From assembly GCA_009782915.1 (NCBI GenBank), contig WRIC01000008.1:26774-90773 (forward strand): a DNA stretch of 64,000 nucleotides, written 5' to 3'. Positions within the stretch are counted from its first letter, which is position 1, and the number at the start of each line of letters is the position of its first letter. This DNA is from Propionibacteriaceae bacterium (GTDB taxonomy: Bacteria; Actinomycetota; Actinomycetes; Propionibacteriales; Propionibacteriaceae). The translations under genes were made by a program, and so were the position numbers. The notes beneath the pieces are model-generated. The model was not told the origin of the DNA and searched no databases. It saw nothing but the letters and a program-made list of their open reading frames with translations. Shown here piece after piece: positions 1 to 8,603 of this stretch.

Positions 1-159
1 GGGGGTGGGTTGATCACCATACAGCCCCGCACCAAAGACGATCACCACATCATGAGGGTCGACAGTATCAACGGTGTAGGAGCGCCCATCACTGGCGACA
101 CTCGTCACCACCAACGGTGACAGCATCAACACCAACGCAACAAGAACACTCACCACCAT
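1..159 (-). CDS. SanA/YdcF-like DUF218 protein, 3'-truncated by window edge
   Basis: Reading from an ATG at 159 gives 53 codons that run off the window. A GGAGG ribosome site lies six bases upstream. The N-terminus is a hydrophobic membrane or signal segment, and the last visible stretch is VIVFGAGLYGDQPTP. That matches the family motif of DUF218 proteins (SanA, YdcF), in which a hydrophobic strand is followed by G-A-G and a D-x-x-P-S/T-P turn. SanA-type proteins are single-pass envelope proteins linked to barrier function. The gene lies on the same strand as hemW but is separated from it by a repeat block. The call rests on one motif because the rest of the protein is outside the window. Confidence 0.6.
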   Translation of the reverse strand, partial: MVVSVLVALVLMLSPLVVTSVASDGRSYTVDTVDPHDVVIVFGAGLYGDQPTP

Positions 160-282
160 GATTTTCCTCCGAGATGGATGTGATTTCTTATTAGTAGTTT
201 CCTTATCAGCAGAGGATTGGCGTTTGCTCTTGTTGACCTTGGACACCCGTCAAGATTAGCAGAGCCCCCTGTTGTTGGAGTC

Positions 283-410
283 AACTGTGATTTCTGGATT
301 CTGCGACTTCGCGCAGAAAGACGGAGATGGAGCGCACAAAGACGGAGATGGAGCGCAGAAAGACGGAGATGGAGCGCACAATGACGGAGATGGAGCGCAC
401 AATGACTTGG
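283..410. repeat. Palindrome with four tandem 21-bp repeats
   Basis: A hairpin with arms TTCTGCG/CGCAGAA (about 296-318) belongs to the dispersed palindrome family of this window. It runs directly into four consecutive 21-bp units at 317-337, 338-358, 359-379 and 380-400, which differ at only two or three positions, followed by a partial fifth. Each unit carries the element tail (GACGGAGATGGAGCGCA). The 160-450 interval holds no gene. Open frames crossing it on both strands are low-complexity translations of the repeat. Confidence 0.85.
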
Positions 411-450
411 TAAGTGAGTGTGGCAGGGGGCAGGTCCCGCTGCCGCCACG

Positions 451-1578
451 TTAGTCGAGGATTTCGCGGACGATGAGGTCGGCAATGAGTCGACCACGGA
501 GGGTACACACCAATCGAGTGCCAGATCGCAGGAGATCACCAGAGATGAGGAAACGCTGTGCTCGGTTCAACTCGGTTTCCGTGAGAAGGTTCGACTCAAA
601 ACCCTCGGCAAGCCTGATCCCCAGCATGATTCTTTCGGTACGTTTTTGGTCCTCAGTGAGAAGTTCACGACCCAAAACAGGGGATTCACCCACATTAAGG
701 GTGGCCACATATTTCGCTGGGGAACGAGGGGCCCACCACCGAGAGCGACCATCAAAAGAATGGGCCCCCACACCGATGCCCCTCCACTGGCCAGAATGCC
801 AATACTGGAGGTTGTGCTGACACTCAAACCCCGGTCGAGCCCAATTGCTCACCTCGTACCACGGCAAACCAGCAGCACTAAGAATCTCATCAGCGAGCAG
901 ATATTTCTCAGCCATATCGTCCTGGTCTACATCATCGAGATATCCTTCAGTGATGCGACGAGCCAAAGGCGTACCCTGCTCAACAGTCAGAGAATAAGCT
1001 GAGATGTGATCAGGGTCTGTATCCAGCGCCACTCGCAAGGAATACTCCCAATCCTCCATGGTTTCCCCCGGTGTGCCATAGATAAGATCCAAAGAGAGAT
1101 TCTTGAAACCCGCAGCTCGAGCCCACTGGGCAGCCTCCAAGACCCGTCCAGGGGAGTGAACCCTCTCCAAGGTGTTCAGCACATGCAAGGCCGCCGACTG
1201 CATCCCCATCGACAACCGATTGATTCCCAGTTTGTTCAAGTCAGAGAGGTACTCCAAAGAAAGAGTCTCAGGGTTGGCCTCTGTGGTGATCTCAACAGTC
1301 GGGCTCAGTGAAAAACTCTCGTGAACACTGGCGAGAATCTTCTCGAAATCCTTGGCCCGCAGCAAAGTCGGTGTTCCCCCACCAAAATAGATGGTGACCA
1401 CTTCGGCATCCTCAACACCAACCTTGGCCCGACCAATTTCCATACACAACGCACTGATGTAGGGCATGACGGTCTCGGCGCGCCTTGATTCCTCCAGCTC
1501 AAAAGTGGTGAAGTCACAGTATCCGCAGCGAGTACGACACCACGGAATATGAATATACAGCGAGAGTGGTGTCGCCAT
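451..1578 (-). CDS. hemW: Heme chaperone HemW (radical SAM family)
   Basis: A 375-residue protein of the radical SAM family formerly annotated as oxygen-independent coproporphyrinogen oxidase; HemW is now known to bind heme and deliver it to targets. The 4Fe-4S ligands are Cys14, Cys18 and Cys21 in WCRTRCGYCDF, the spacing of this family, and the SAM-binding FGGGTPT follows around residue 65. Length is typical of HemW. True HemN has an extra fourth cysteine and a longer N-terminus, neither of which is seen here. The gene starts six bases after lepA on the same strand, a lepA-hemW pairing common in actinomycetes, and is probably co-transcribed with it. Repeat DNA follows the stop. Confidence 0.92.
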   Translation of the reverse strand: MATPLSLYIHIPWCRTRCGYCDFTTFELEESRRAETVMPYISALCMEIGRAKVGVEDAEVVTIYFGGGTPTLLRAKDFEKILASVHESFSLSPTVEITTEANPETLSLEYLSDLNKLGINRLSMGMQSAALHVLNTLERVHSPGRVLEAAQWARAAGFKNLSLDLIYGTPGETMEDWEYSLRVALDTDPDHISAYSLTVEQGTPLARRITEGYLDDVDQDDMAEKYLLADEILSAAGLPWYEVSNWARPGFECQHNLQYWHSGQWRGIGVGAHSFDGRSRWWAPRSPAKYVATLNVGESPVLGRELLTEDQKRTERIMLGIRLAEGFESNLLTETELNRAQRFLISGDLLRSGTRLVCTLRGRLIADLIVREILD

Positions 1579-1584
1579 AAAGAC

Positions 1585-3411
1585 CTACTTCTTCTCAGTT
1601 TGGGAAGTCGCCAGCGCAGCAACAAAGGCTTCCTGGGGGACCTCAACTCGACCCACCATCTTCATCCTCTTCTTGCCTTCTTTCTGCTTCTCCAGCAACT
1701 TGCGCTTGCGTGTGATGTCACCACCATAACACTTTGCTAGAACATCTTTGCGCATGGCACGAATAGTTTCCCGAGCAATAACCCGCGAGCCAATAGCAGC
1801 TTGAATAGGAACCTCGAACTGTTGGCGTGGAATGAGTTTGCGAAGCCGTGTTGCCATATCCACACCATAGGCATAAGCCTTGCCCTGGTGAACAATCGCC
1901 GAAAAGGCATCCACCGGTTCAGAGTTGAGCAAAATATCCACCTTCACCAAATCGGCCTCCTGCTCACCAGCATCCTCGTAGTCTAATGAGGCATATCCTT
2001 TGGTTCGCGATTTCAGGTTGTCGAAGAAGTCATAGACAATCTCTGCCAGGGGCAACAGATAGTGAAGTTCCACGCGATCTGCTGACAGGTAGTCCATCCC
2101 CGTTTGGGTGCCCCTTCGCTGTTGACACAATTCCATGAGCGTACCGACAAAATCAGCGGGGGCGATCACCGAGGCCTTAACCACTGGCTCGAAAACTTCA
2201 GCGATTTTCCCCTCCGGAAACTCTGAAGGGTTCATCACAATATGTTCAGTTCCATCCTCCATCAGTACGCGGTAGACCACATTGGGCGCTGTCGAAATGA
2301 TGTCCAGGTCGTACTCGCGGTCCAGACGCTCCCGGATAATTTCCATGTGAAGAAGCCCCAGAAAACCAACACGGAAACCAAACCCGAGAGCTGCTGAGGT
2401 TTCAGGCTCAAACACCAACGCTGCATCATTGAGTTGAAGTTTCTCCAAGGCCTCCCGCAACATCGGATAGTCGGTGCCCTCAATAGGATAGATGCCCGCG
2501 TACACCATAGGTTTGGGGTGGCGATATCCACTGAGCGCCTCCTGGGCTGGTCGAGCAGCAATCGACACTGTGTCACCCACCCGCGATTGGCGTACGTCCT
2601 TCACGCCAGTGATCACATAACCAACCTCGCCAACACCGAGGGCTTCAGACTTGGTGGGCTCTGGTGAAATCACCCCCACTTCCAAAATCTCGTGGGTGGC
2701 CTTCGTACTCATCATCAGAATACGATCACGGTGGCTCAACTGACCATCAACCATCCGCACATAGGTCACCACCCCACGATAGGAGTCATAAACGGAGTCA
2801 AAAATCAGCGCACGCATCGGAGCTTTCGCATTGCCGGTGGGTGCGGGAACCTGGCGTACGATCTCGCCCAGGAGGTGTTCAACACCATCACCAGTTTTAG
2901 CTGACACTCTGAGAACCTCATCCACCTCACATCCGATGATGTGGGCGAGCTCCTCGGCGTACTTGTCGGGATAGGCCCCCGGCAGGTCAATCTTGTTGAG
3001 CACCGGAATGATAGTCAAATCGGCTTCCAAGGCAAGATAGAGGTTGGCGAGGGTTTGGGCTTCGATCCCTTGGGCAGCATCCACCAGCAGTACGGCCCCC
3101 TCACAGGCAGCGAGGGACCGTGACACCTCATAAGTGAAATCCACATGGCCCGGTGTATCGATCATATTGAGGGTGAAAGTATTCTCCCCCACCATCCACG
3201 GCAGCCGTACCGCCTGAGATTTGATCGTGATTCCGCGCTCGCGCTCAATGTCCATGCGGTCGAGGTATTGGGAACGCATGGTTCGTTCATCAACCACCCC
3301 TGTGAGTTGAAGCATCCGATCGGCCAGGGTGGATTTTCCATGGTCGATGTGGGCAATGATGGAGAAGTTACGGATCAACGAAGGATCAGTAGAGCCGGGT
3401 TGGTTGGTCAC
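1585..3411 (-). CDS. lepA: Elongation factor 4 (LepA) GTPase
   Basis: Translational GTPase that back-translocates or remodels stalled ribosomes. The G-motifs are complete: G1 in [10 protein letters not shown]3 in DTPGHVDF and G4 in NKIDLP, followed by the EF4 C-terminal domain ([20 protein letters not shown] basic tail). I place the start at a GTG (3409-3411) because AAGGAG lies four bases upstream. A TTG seven codons earlier would keep the frame open but would place that ribosome site inside the gene. The resulting 608-residue protein matches the usual EF4 length of about 600. It leads the lepA-hemW unit. In many actinomycetes hrcA-dnaJ follows directly, but here that cluster is about 60 kb away. 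Confidence 0.95.
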   Translation of the reverse strand: MTNQPGSTDPSLIRNFSIIAHIDHGKSTLADRMLQLTGVVDERTMRSQYLDRMDIERERGITIKSQAVRLPWMVGENTFTLNMIDTPGHVDFTYEVSRSLAACEGAVLLVDAAQGIEAQTLANLYLALEADLTIIPVLNKIDLPGAYPDKYAEELAHIIGCEVDEVLRVSAKTGDGVEHLLGEIVRQVPAPTGNAKAPMRALIFDSVYDSYRGVVTYVRMVDGQLSHRDRILMMSTKATHEILEVGVISPEPTKSEALGVGEVGYVITGVKDVRQSRVGDTVSIAARPAQEALSGYRHPKPMVYAGIYPIEGTDYPMLREALEKLQLNDAALVFEPETSAALGFGFRVGFLGLLHMEIIRERLDREYDLDIISTAPNVVYRVLMEDGTEHIVMNPSEFPEGKIAEVFEPVVKASVIAPADFVGTLMELCQQRRGTQTGMDYLSADRVELHYLLPLAEIVYDFFDNLKSRTKGYASLDYEDAGEQEADLVKVDILLNSEPVDAFSAIVHQGKAYAYGVDMATRLRKLIPRQQFEVPIQAAIGSRVIARETIRAMRKDVLAKCYGGDITRKRKLLEKQKEGKKRMKMVGRVEVPQEAFVAALATSQTEKK

Positions 3412-3565
3412 ACATCTCCTTGGGTTAGTCAATGAACCTATTGTCCCATCTTACCTGCCCACTGTCCTGGCTCGGTCTTCCCCACGATCGCCATGGGTCG
3501 GTTGATGGTCAAAATCGCGAAGTCTTCCCAGTGTTGGTATAGTTTCGACTTGTATTCAACACCTT

Positions 3566-3652
3566 GTCCGGGTGGCGGAATTGGTAGACGCGCTAGCTTG
3601 AGGTGCTAGTGGCCCTTATACGGTCGTGGAGGTTCAAGTCCTCTCTCGGACA
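3566..3652 (+). tRNA. tRNA-Leu (anticodon GAG)
   Basis: The acceptor arms GTCCGGG (3566-3572) and CTCGGAC (3645-3651) pair with one G-U. The D-loop contains GGTAGACGC. The anticodon stem CTAGC/GCTAG encloses the loop TTGAGGT with anticodon GAG. A long variable arm (GGCCCTTATACGGTC region) marks class II leucine tRNA, and the T-arm carries GTTCAAGTC. No CCA is encoded after the discriminator A. Confidence 0.95.
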
Positions 3653-3659
3653 CAAATAG

Positions 3660-3862
3660 TGAGTTTTCCTGCGCACCCACCCCACAACAGTGCGCACCCC
3701 ACCCCACAACGTTGCGTACTCAACCCTGTCGTAGTGCGCACCCAACCCTGTCGTGGTGCGCACCCAAGCACCGTCATTCTGCGCGTAGTCGCAGAAACCA
3801 GACTCAACAGTCGAACAACTGTTGTTGTCTGGACCCTGCGACTCCGCGCAGGGAGACGGAAA
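3660..3862. repeat. Degenerate 21-22-bp tandem repeat plus inverted palindrome pair
   Basis: About five degenerate units of the form TGCGCACCCAACCCTGTCG run from about 3668 to 3772. They are followed by a palindrome (3773-3800, arms TTCTGCG/CGCAGAA) and, after a short spacer containing CAGTCG-AA-CAACTG, an inverted partner (about 3829-3860, arms CCCTGCG/CGCAGGG). The spacer palindrome gives the unit three nested stems. No gene is visible between tRNA-Leu and the downstream minus-strand gene; small frames here are repeat translations. Confidence 0.8.
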
Positions 3863-3865
3863 AGG

Positions 3866-4414
3866 TTAGTCACTGAGGGGGGCTGTGGCTAGGGGGGTGT
3901 AGAGGGGGTGGTGTCCGGGGCCTTCGCCGAGGTCGGAGCGGAACAACGTGAGGTGATCCACTGTCCACGATGGGCCACGATAGACCGTGAGAGCAGTCAT
4001 CAGATCCTCTAGTCCACCTCGGCGCCCGATCCGGGAGATGGTCACATGGAAGCGGTTCTTGGTGTGTTGGTCATCAGTGGCATAGGGTCCTCGTACCTTC
4101 GCGGCCAACCCACCCAAAGACCGGGAGGGGTCTTTCACCCCGATCCAGCAGATGTCATGGCGGAAGACCCCAGCACCAGCCAAAGACACATCAAAAGGCG
4201 ACGATGTCTGTGCTGCATCACTCAATAATGCTGCTAACTCTTCGACAGCCACATCAGGTTGTTCACCGAAAAACCCGAGGGTGATATGCCAGTTCACCGC
4301 TGGGCCCCAGGGGTTTCGTGGCGAGGTACGCGAACTCGACATCGCTTCGAGGGTGGTGGAAAGATGATCCCGTACGTGGGTGGGGAGTTCAATCCCGGCA
4401 AAAAGTCTCACCAC
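3866..4414 (-). CDS. thpR: RNA 2',3'-cyclic phosphodiesterase (LigT/ThpR, 2H family)
   Basis: A 182-residue protein of the 2H phosphoesterase superfamily, which hydrolyses 2',3'-cyclic phosphate ends or joins 2'-5' RNA ends. Both catalytic H-x-T/S-x motifs are present: HITL at residue 43 and HVTI near residue 123. The FAGIELP opening and the LGFFGEQ segment after the first motif are typical of ThpR. The start is one of two adjacent GTG codons. It lies ten bases before the stop-proximal end of a secreted NlpC/P60 gene on the same strand, with no obvious functional link. In vivo substrates of this family remain uncertain. Confidence 0.88.
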   Translation of the reverse strand: MVRLFAGIELPTHVRDHLSTTLEAMSSSRTSPRNPWGPAVNWHITLGFFGEQPDVAVEELAALLSDAAQTSSPFDVSLAGAGVFRHDICWIGVKDPSRSLGGLAAKVRGPYATDDQHTKNRFHVTISRIGRRGGLEDLMTALTVYRGPSWTVDHLTLFRSDLGEGPGHHPLYTPLATAPLSD

Positions 4415-4423
4415 AACTGCTAG

Positions 4424-5074
4424 TCACAGAATGCGTCGTGCGCCAGAGTACTTGGACATATCAATGCCCGTCACCACAATGCCGATCGACTCATTGCGGG
4501 CGTGCACAATTTTGCCTTCACCGATGTAGATAGCCACATGACCCGGCCCGGAGTAATAGAAAACAAGGTCACCCATCTGGAGTTCGTTGATGTCGACGGC
4601 TTTCCCAGCCTTGAATTGGCCACCGGCACTACGCGGGATCGACACACCCACAGACTGGTAAGCCATATAGGTCAATCCCGAGCAGTCAAAGCCCTGGGGG
4701 CCCGTACCGCCATAGGCGTAATATCCATCAAGCTTGCTCAGAGCATAGTCCACAACTCGCTGAGCTGCTGGAGGCAAGGGCATTGTCGGATTAACAGCAG
4801 GCTGAACCTTCGAAAAACCAACCAGCTCCTGTGCCATCACATCTGCGGCTTCCTGGGTGTCAGGGATCACGACCTGCTTGTAGCGAGCAAGAGGAGGTAC
4901 GCGGGTGGCGCTTGGGTCAGCAACAACCACGTCGTGGATTGCCCGAGCCAGCGACAGTGCATCGTGGGGCCCTGAAGGCTCTGTGGCACTGGCTATGGGA
5001 ACACCACCACTGGAGATCAGCGCCACCATGACACCTACCACCAGTGCTCGAATGCACCCGACTCTCCTCGACAT
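4424..5074 (-). CDS. Secreted NlpC/P60 peptidoglycan endopeptidase, short form
   Basis: A 216-residue exported cysteine peptidase expected to cut D-glutamyl-meso-diaminopimelate or related stem-peptide bonds. I chose the ATG at 5074 because GAGGAG precedes it; this gives a basic N-terminus (MSRRVG), a hydrophobic stretch and a signal-peptide end near Ala-Ser-Ala. The C-terminal NlpC/P60 domain has the catalytic cysteine in GFDCSGL and the histidine in GPGHVAIY. Only a short linker of about 80 residues lies between signal and catalytic domain, without the coiled coil of its paralogue at 6692-7912. The two catalytic domains are closely similar, including HARN and the GARR-ILL/RLL ending, so they probably arose by duplication. 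Confidence 0.9.
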   Translation of the reverse strand: MSRRVGCIRALVVGVMVALISSGGVPIASATEPSGPHDALSLARAIHDVVVADPSATRVPPLARYKQVVIPDTQEAADVMAQELVGFSKVQPAVNPTMPLPPAAQRVVDYALSKLDGYYAYGGTGPQGFDCSGLTYMAYQSVGVSIPRSAGGQFKAGKAVDINELQMGDLVFYYSGPGHVAIYIGEGKIVHARNESIGIVVTGIDMSKYSGARRIL

Positions 5075-5162
5075 TTCTCTCCTCTTTTCGCGCTCCGCCA
5101 TCCCCATCAGGGGCGAAACCTGAAAAACTCATAAGAATTCTACCAGTTGCGAGCTCGCCTGC

Positions 5163-6647
5163 CTACCCGCGATCTTTACTCACTTCTTCAGGCGTCTCTT
5201 CGCCTGTGACATGGCTGAGTGTCCCGCCAGCTGGTTGAGTGATCTCCTTGGTCATCATCTGTGTCCAGGTTTTTTGTGTCAACAGGTGCCTCTCCTGCGA
5301 TGGGCGACCCAGGAATGCCCCCAAAGAAGCGCCTGCAGAAATAGCCAGGGCAATCGCGATAGCCATACCCACTGTGGCAAAACCAGAGCTTGGATCGGGT
5401 TCAACACTATGGGTGCCCACGGTTTGAAGAAGACCCAGATAGAGCAGCATGCCCGGAACGAAAGGAATACCCATGGCATTGAGCACACCGAATGTTGGCG
5501 CAGACCACCTCCGGCGTACGACGATAACTGTGACAAAAGCAGCCACCATCGGCCCGGCAAAGGATGCCACCACAATCGAGGTGTCGAAGGCAACAAGACT
5601 CGTGTCGAAAACCATGACGAGAAGATAGGTTGCTCGTGCCAGGAGAGTGACGCAGGCCATGACGATGAGGGTACGAGCATTGCTATAGGCAGCAATCCCC
5701 CACAACACTGCTGTCAATGTGGCAGCAACCAACTGTTCTATGGGGCCACCGGGAGTCAACACCGACGTACGCAGGTAGACAGCGATCCCGAATCTGCGAG
5801 CAAACTCTAAAGCTGTCAACAGACCCACAACGAGCCCAACATTCATGATGACAACTTCGAGTATCCGTGCTGTTGCGGTGACATAGTGCCCATCAATGGC
5901 GTCTTGAACCCCAGCAACAAACCGTGCCCCAACAACAAGCTGGAAGATACACCCCACCGCTATCGTGGTGGGACTGACGTACCCAAAGAATTCCAGGTTG
6001 GGATGCTCGTTAAGCCATGTGAAGCTCGCAGCGATAGCAATGACAAGCCATCCACCAAAGAGCTGCTGAAAGAAAATGGGCAACCCCCAGCTGCGCAGCA
6101 GCGAAATGAACCTGTTGACCAGGATTCCAGTGAGCAAAGCAAGAATAAGTATCTTAATATCTAGGGTGTAGAACAGCTGAACACTCATCGATATGCCGCC
6201 AGAAGCTAAGGCGGCCACCCAGCCGGGATATGGAGGATCAGCTTTACGCAGACGATCAAATTCTTTCATTGCCCGCGCAATGCTCATCCCCTGTTCGATC
6301 TTCACAACAAGATCATTGACTTCCATGACTTTCGACAGATTTGACACCGTGGGTGTCACTGTTCTGGCCACCGTCAGTGGCGGCATTCCCTCCCCAGGAT
6401 AGTACGAGGTGAGTATCACATGATAGGTGACATCGATCTGAACACGGTCCAACCCATAGGCGTGACAGATCTTGCGCATCAAAACGATAGTGTCTTGAAC
6501 ACTAGCCCCACTGGAGGTCACCAGATCACCAGCCCTCATGGCTAATTCAACAGCAAGTCCTTCCGTGGTGGAGGGTAGTTCACCACGAGCTTTGAGCTCA
6601 GCCATGGATACGTGAGGAATCCTCATGGTCATTGTTGTGTCATTCAC
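5163..6647 (-). CDS. thrE: Threonine/serine exporter ThrE
   Basis: A 494-residue inner-membrane exporter of the ThrE family, which expels threonine and serine. The N-terminal about 170 residues form the soluble-looking DUF1212 portion (ELAMRAGDLVTSSGASVQDT), followed by about ten hydrophobic segments in which the DUF1212 and DUF3815 halves are fused, as in Corynebacterium ThrE. The start is a GTG with AGGAGG six bases upstream. It sits between two cell-wall hydrolase genes on the same strand with short gaps, so it may be co-transcribed with them although no shared function is evident. Confidence 0.92.
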   Translation of the reverse strand: MNDTTMTMRIPHVSMAELKARGELPSTTEGLAVELAMRAGDLVTSSGASVQDTIVLMRKICHAYGLDRVQIDVTYHVILTSYYPGEGMPPLTVARTVTPTVSNLSKVMEVNDLVVKIEQGMSIARAMKEFDRLRKADPPYPGWVAALASGGISMSVQLFYTLDIKILILALLTGILVNRFISLLRSWGLPIFFQQLFGGWLVIAIAASFTWLNEHPNLEFFGYVSPTTIAVGCIFQLVVGARFVAGVQDAIDGHYVTATARILEVVIMNVGLVVGLLTALEFARRFGIAVYLRTSVLTPGGPIEQLVAATLTAVLWGIAAYSNARTLIVMACVTLLARATYLLVMVFDTSLVAFDTSIVVASFAGPMVAAFVTVIVVRRRWSAPTFGVLNAMGIPFVPGMLLYLGLLQTVGTHSVEPDPSSGFATVGMAIAIALAISAGASLGAFLGRPSQERHLLTQKTWTQMMTKEITQPAGGTLSHVTGEETPEEVSKDRG

Positions 6648-6691
6648 TTATGCCTCCTTGGCTTGCCGATATCTACGATACCTGCCCCACA

Positions 6692-7912
6692 CTAGAGAAG
6701 GCGGCGAGCTCCCAGGTATGGCGCCACATCCACCGACGTCATCTGGATTCCTAGAGCAGAATTCCTGGCATGAACAACTTTCCCGCTGCCCACATAGATC
6801 GCCACATGGCTGGGCCCTGAATAGTAGAACACAAGATCACCGGGTTGTAGGTTGGCTTTTGCCACGGCCTTGCCGTACCGGTATTGGGCTGTGGCATCGT
6901 GGGGAAGTTTGATCCCCACCTGGGCGTACGCCATCTTGGACAATCCTGAGCAGTCGTATCCTTTGGGGCCTTCGCCACCCCATACGTAGGGGCCTCCCAC
7001 CTTTGATTTCGCGAAATCGACTACTTTCTGGGCCTGTGAGGTCACTGGTGGCGGTGGTGGCGTGGGCGAGGGTGATGGTTTGGGTGCCGGCGAGGGTGTG
7101 GGGCTCGGGGCTGGCTGACCTGGGGTCGAAGGCGACAGGTTGTTCAGTTCTTGCTTGCGTTGAGCCAGAAGGTTCTTTTGCGTGGCGAGAGCTGATTCTG
7201 CAGTACGTTCTGCAGCTACCTGGGCATCGAGAGCGGCCATAAGTTGGGTGTGGGCTGCTGCAGCAGCTTGTCTGGATTCCTCGGTTGCTTGGGTGTGGAG
7301 GTCTGCTTGGGTTTTCGCCTCCTCAGCTAGCTGCCGGGCTTCTTCACATTCTTGGCGGGCTTGGGTGAGCTCGGCCAGGATCTCAGAGAGGTTGTCGAGG
7401 TCTACCTGGTTGCTGACCAAGATGGTCTGTGTCCACTGGACCCTATTGGCCAGCTCTGAGGTATTGGATGCCCCCAGGAGTGTCACCACCGAAACCATGG
7501 GGAGATTGTCTTGGTAGATGGCGCGCGCATAGGCGGCGACCTGGGATCTTTGGGCATCAACCTTGACTTGTCCTGCTGCTTGTTTGACTTCAGCAAGAGA
7601 TAAGGCTTGGGTGGCGGCTTGAAGGGCGACTTGTTTTTCTTCGCTGACCGATTGGGCTTGGCGGAACTCCTGATCAGCGTGATCAAGGGCTACCTGTGCA
7701 CGCGAGACTTCCGTTGCGGTTTGCGCCACTCGTTTTTGAGCGCTGGACAGGGTACGTGTTGCCTGGTCGAGGTCCTTCTGGGCTTGGGCGAGCGCTGTCT
7801 CAGCTTTTTTCTTGTCCGCCGCAGGATCGGCGTAACTCCACTGTGGGCTGAGGGACACACCTAGGGCAAGAACAACTGCTATGACTGCGCGAGATATCCG
7901 GGATTTTCTCAC
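6692..7912 (-). CDS. Secreted coiled-coil NlpC/P60 hydrolase (RipC/PcsB-like)
   Basis: A 406-residue exported protein: signal peptide (ending near SYA), about 220 residues of coiled coil rich in Ala, Gln and Glu, a Pro/Ser/Lys linker (around 270-300) and a C-terminal NlpC/P60 domain with Cys in YDCSGL and His in SHVAIY. The start is a GTG because GGAGG lies immediately upstream; an upstream ATG in frame lacks a site. The coiled coil contains YQDNLPM-VSVVTLLGAS, almost identical to the coiled coil of the M23 protein at 8604-9884. This design matches PcsB/RipC proteins, which dock on FtsX through the coiled coil and are activated by FtsEX. FtsEX is encoded 2 kb away, so I infer a division-site amidase or endopeptidase. 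Confidence 0.88.
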   Translation of the reverse strand: MRKSRISRAVIAVVLALGVSLSPQWSYADPAADKKKAETALAQAQKDLDQATRTLSSAQKRVAQTATEVSRAQVALDHADQEFRQAQSVSEEKQVALQAATQALSLAEVKQAAGQVKVDAQRSQVAAYARAIYQDNLPMVSVVTLLGASNTSELANRVQWTQTILVSNQVDLDNLSEILAELTQARQECEEARQLAEEAKTQADLHTQATEESRQAAAAAHTQLMAALDAQVAAERTAESALATQKNLLAQRKQELNNLSPSTPGQPAPSPTPSPAPKPSPSPTPPPPPVTSQAQKVVDFAKSKVGGPYVWGGEGPKGYDCSGLSKMAYAQVGIKLPHDATAQYRYGKAVAKANLQPGDLVFYYSGPSHVAIYVGSGKVVHARNSALGIQMTSVDVAPYLGARRLL

Positions 7913-8076
7913 TACCCCTCCTAGCCTCACCCCTGTGGTGAATAGTGAAAACCCTAGCAACGGTGTGTCGCAGACGAAAAAATCGGTTACCCACCGGTAT
8001 TATGCTCGCCTTAACTCTCAAGTGGGTCTTGAGGCTGAGTTGGTTTTCCGGCTTGCTGGACGATGATCAGTGTGGT

Positions 8077-8547
8077 TTATCTGCGTGAGCGCGCTTTGAG
8101 AGCCTTCGCTGCTTCACGCTTGGCATCACGCTCAGCAATTGTTTGTCGCTTATCCCATTCCCGCTTGCCTGTGGCCACAGCGATCTGCACCTTGGCATAT
8201 CCGTCTTGGAAATAGAGTTGAAGTGGAATGATGGTACGCCCTGTTGCCGTGGATTCACGGACCAATTTGTTGATCTCTTTGCGATGAAGCAACAGCTTGC
8301 GTACCCTCTTGGGCGCATGGTTCGTCCACGTACCATAGGCATATTCGGTGATCGTTGCTTGACGTAACCACACCTCACCACGGTCGATAGTCACGTAGGC
8401 ATCACTGAGTGATGCTCGACCAGCTCGAAGAGATTTCACCTCTGTCCCCGTCAAAACAATCCCAGCCTCGAAAACATCATGAAGGTGGTAATCGTGGTGT
8501 GCCTTCTTGTTTTGAGCGATGAGCTTACGCCCAACCTCCTTGGCCAT
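8077..8547 (-). CDS. smpB: SsrA-binding protein SmpB
   Basis: A 156-residue tmRNA-binding protein needed for trans-translation, the rescue of stalled ribosomes. Typical features are the N-terminal [13 protein letters not shown], the central [14 protein letters not shown] and a basic C-terminal tail ([15 protein letters not shown]) that enters the decoding site. GGGGGAATC precedes the ATG. It follows the M23 hydrolase gene on the same strand, the common actinobacterial order ftsE-ftsX-hydrolase-smpB. No tmRNA gene was found in this window. Confidence 0.95.
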   Translation of the reverse strand: MAKEVGRKLIAQNKKAHHDYHLHDVFEAGIVLTGTEVKSLRAGRASLSDAYVTIDRGEVWLRQATITEYAYGTWTNHAPKRVRKLLLHRKEINKLVRESTATGRTIIPLQLYFQDGYAKVQIAVATGKREWDKRQTIAERDAKREAAKALKARSRR

Positions 8548-8603
8548 GATTCCCCCTTTCAGTGAGTCGAGGGATCATTGTACTCCAGGTGGGAGAACCC
8601 GGC

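Noticed and set aside
317..406. CRISPR-like array of short repeats
   Set aside because: Repeats are directly adjacent with no unique spacers, and no cas genes are present. The same holds for the 24-27-bp arrays at 13.2, 16.05 and 33.5 kb.
150..539. Open frames on both strands across 150-540 with repetitive proteins
   Set aside because: They translate the 21-bp tandem repeats and the end of hemW. The real gene at the left edge is in another frame with a proper ribosome site and a DUF218 motif.
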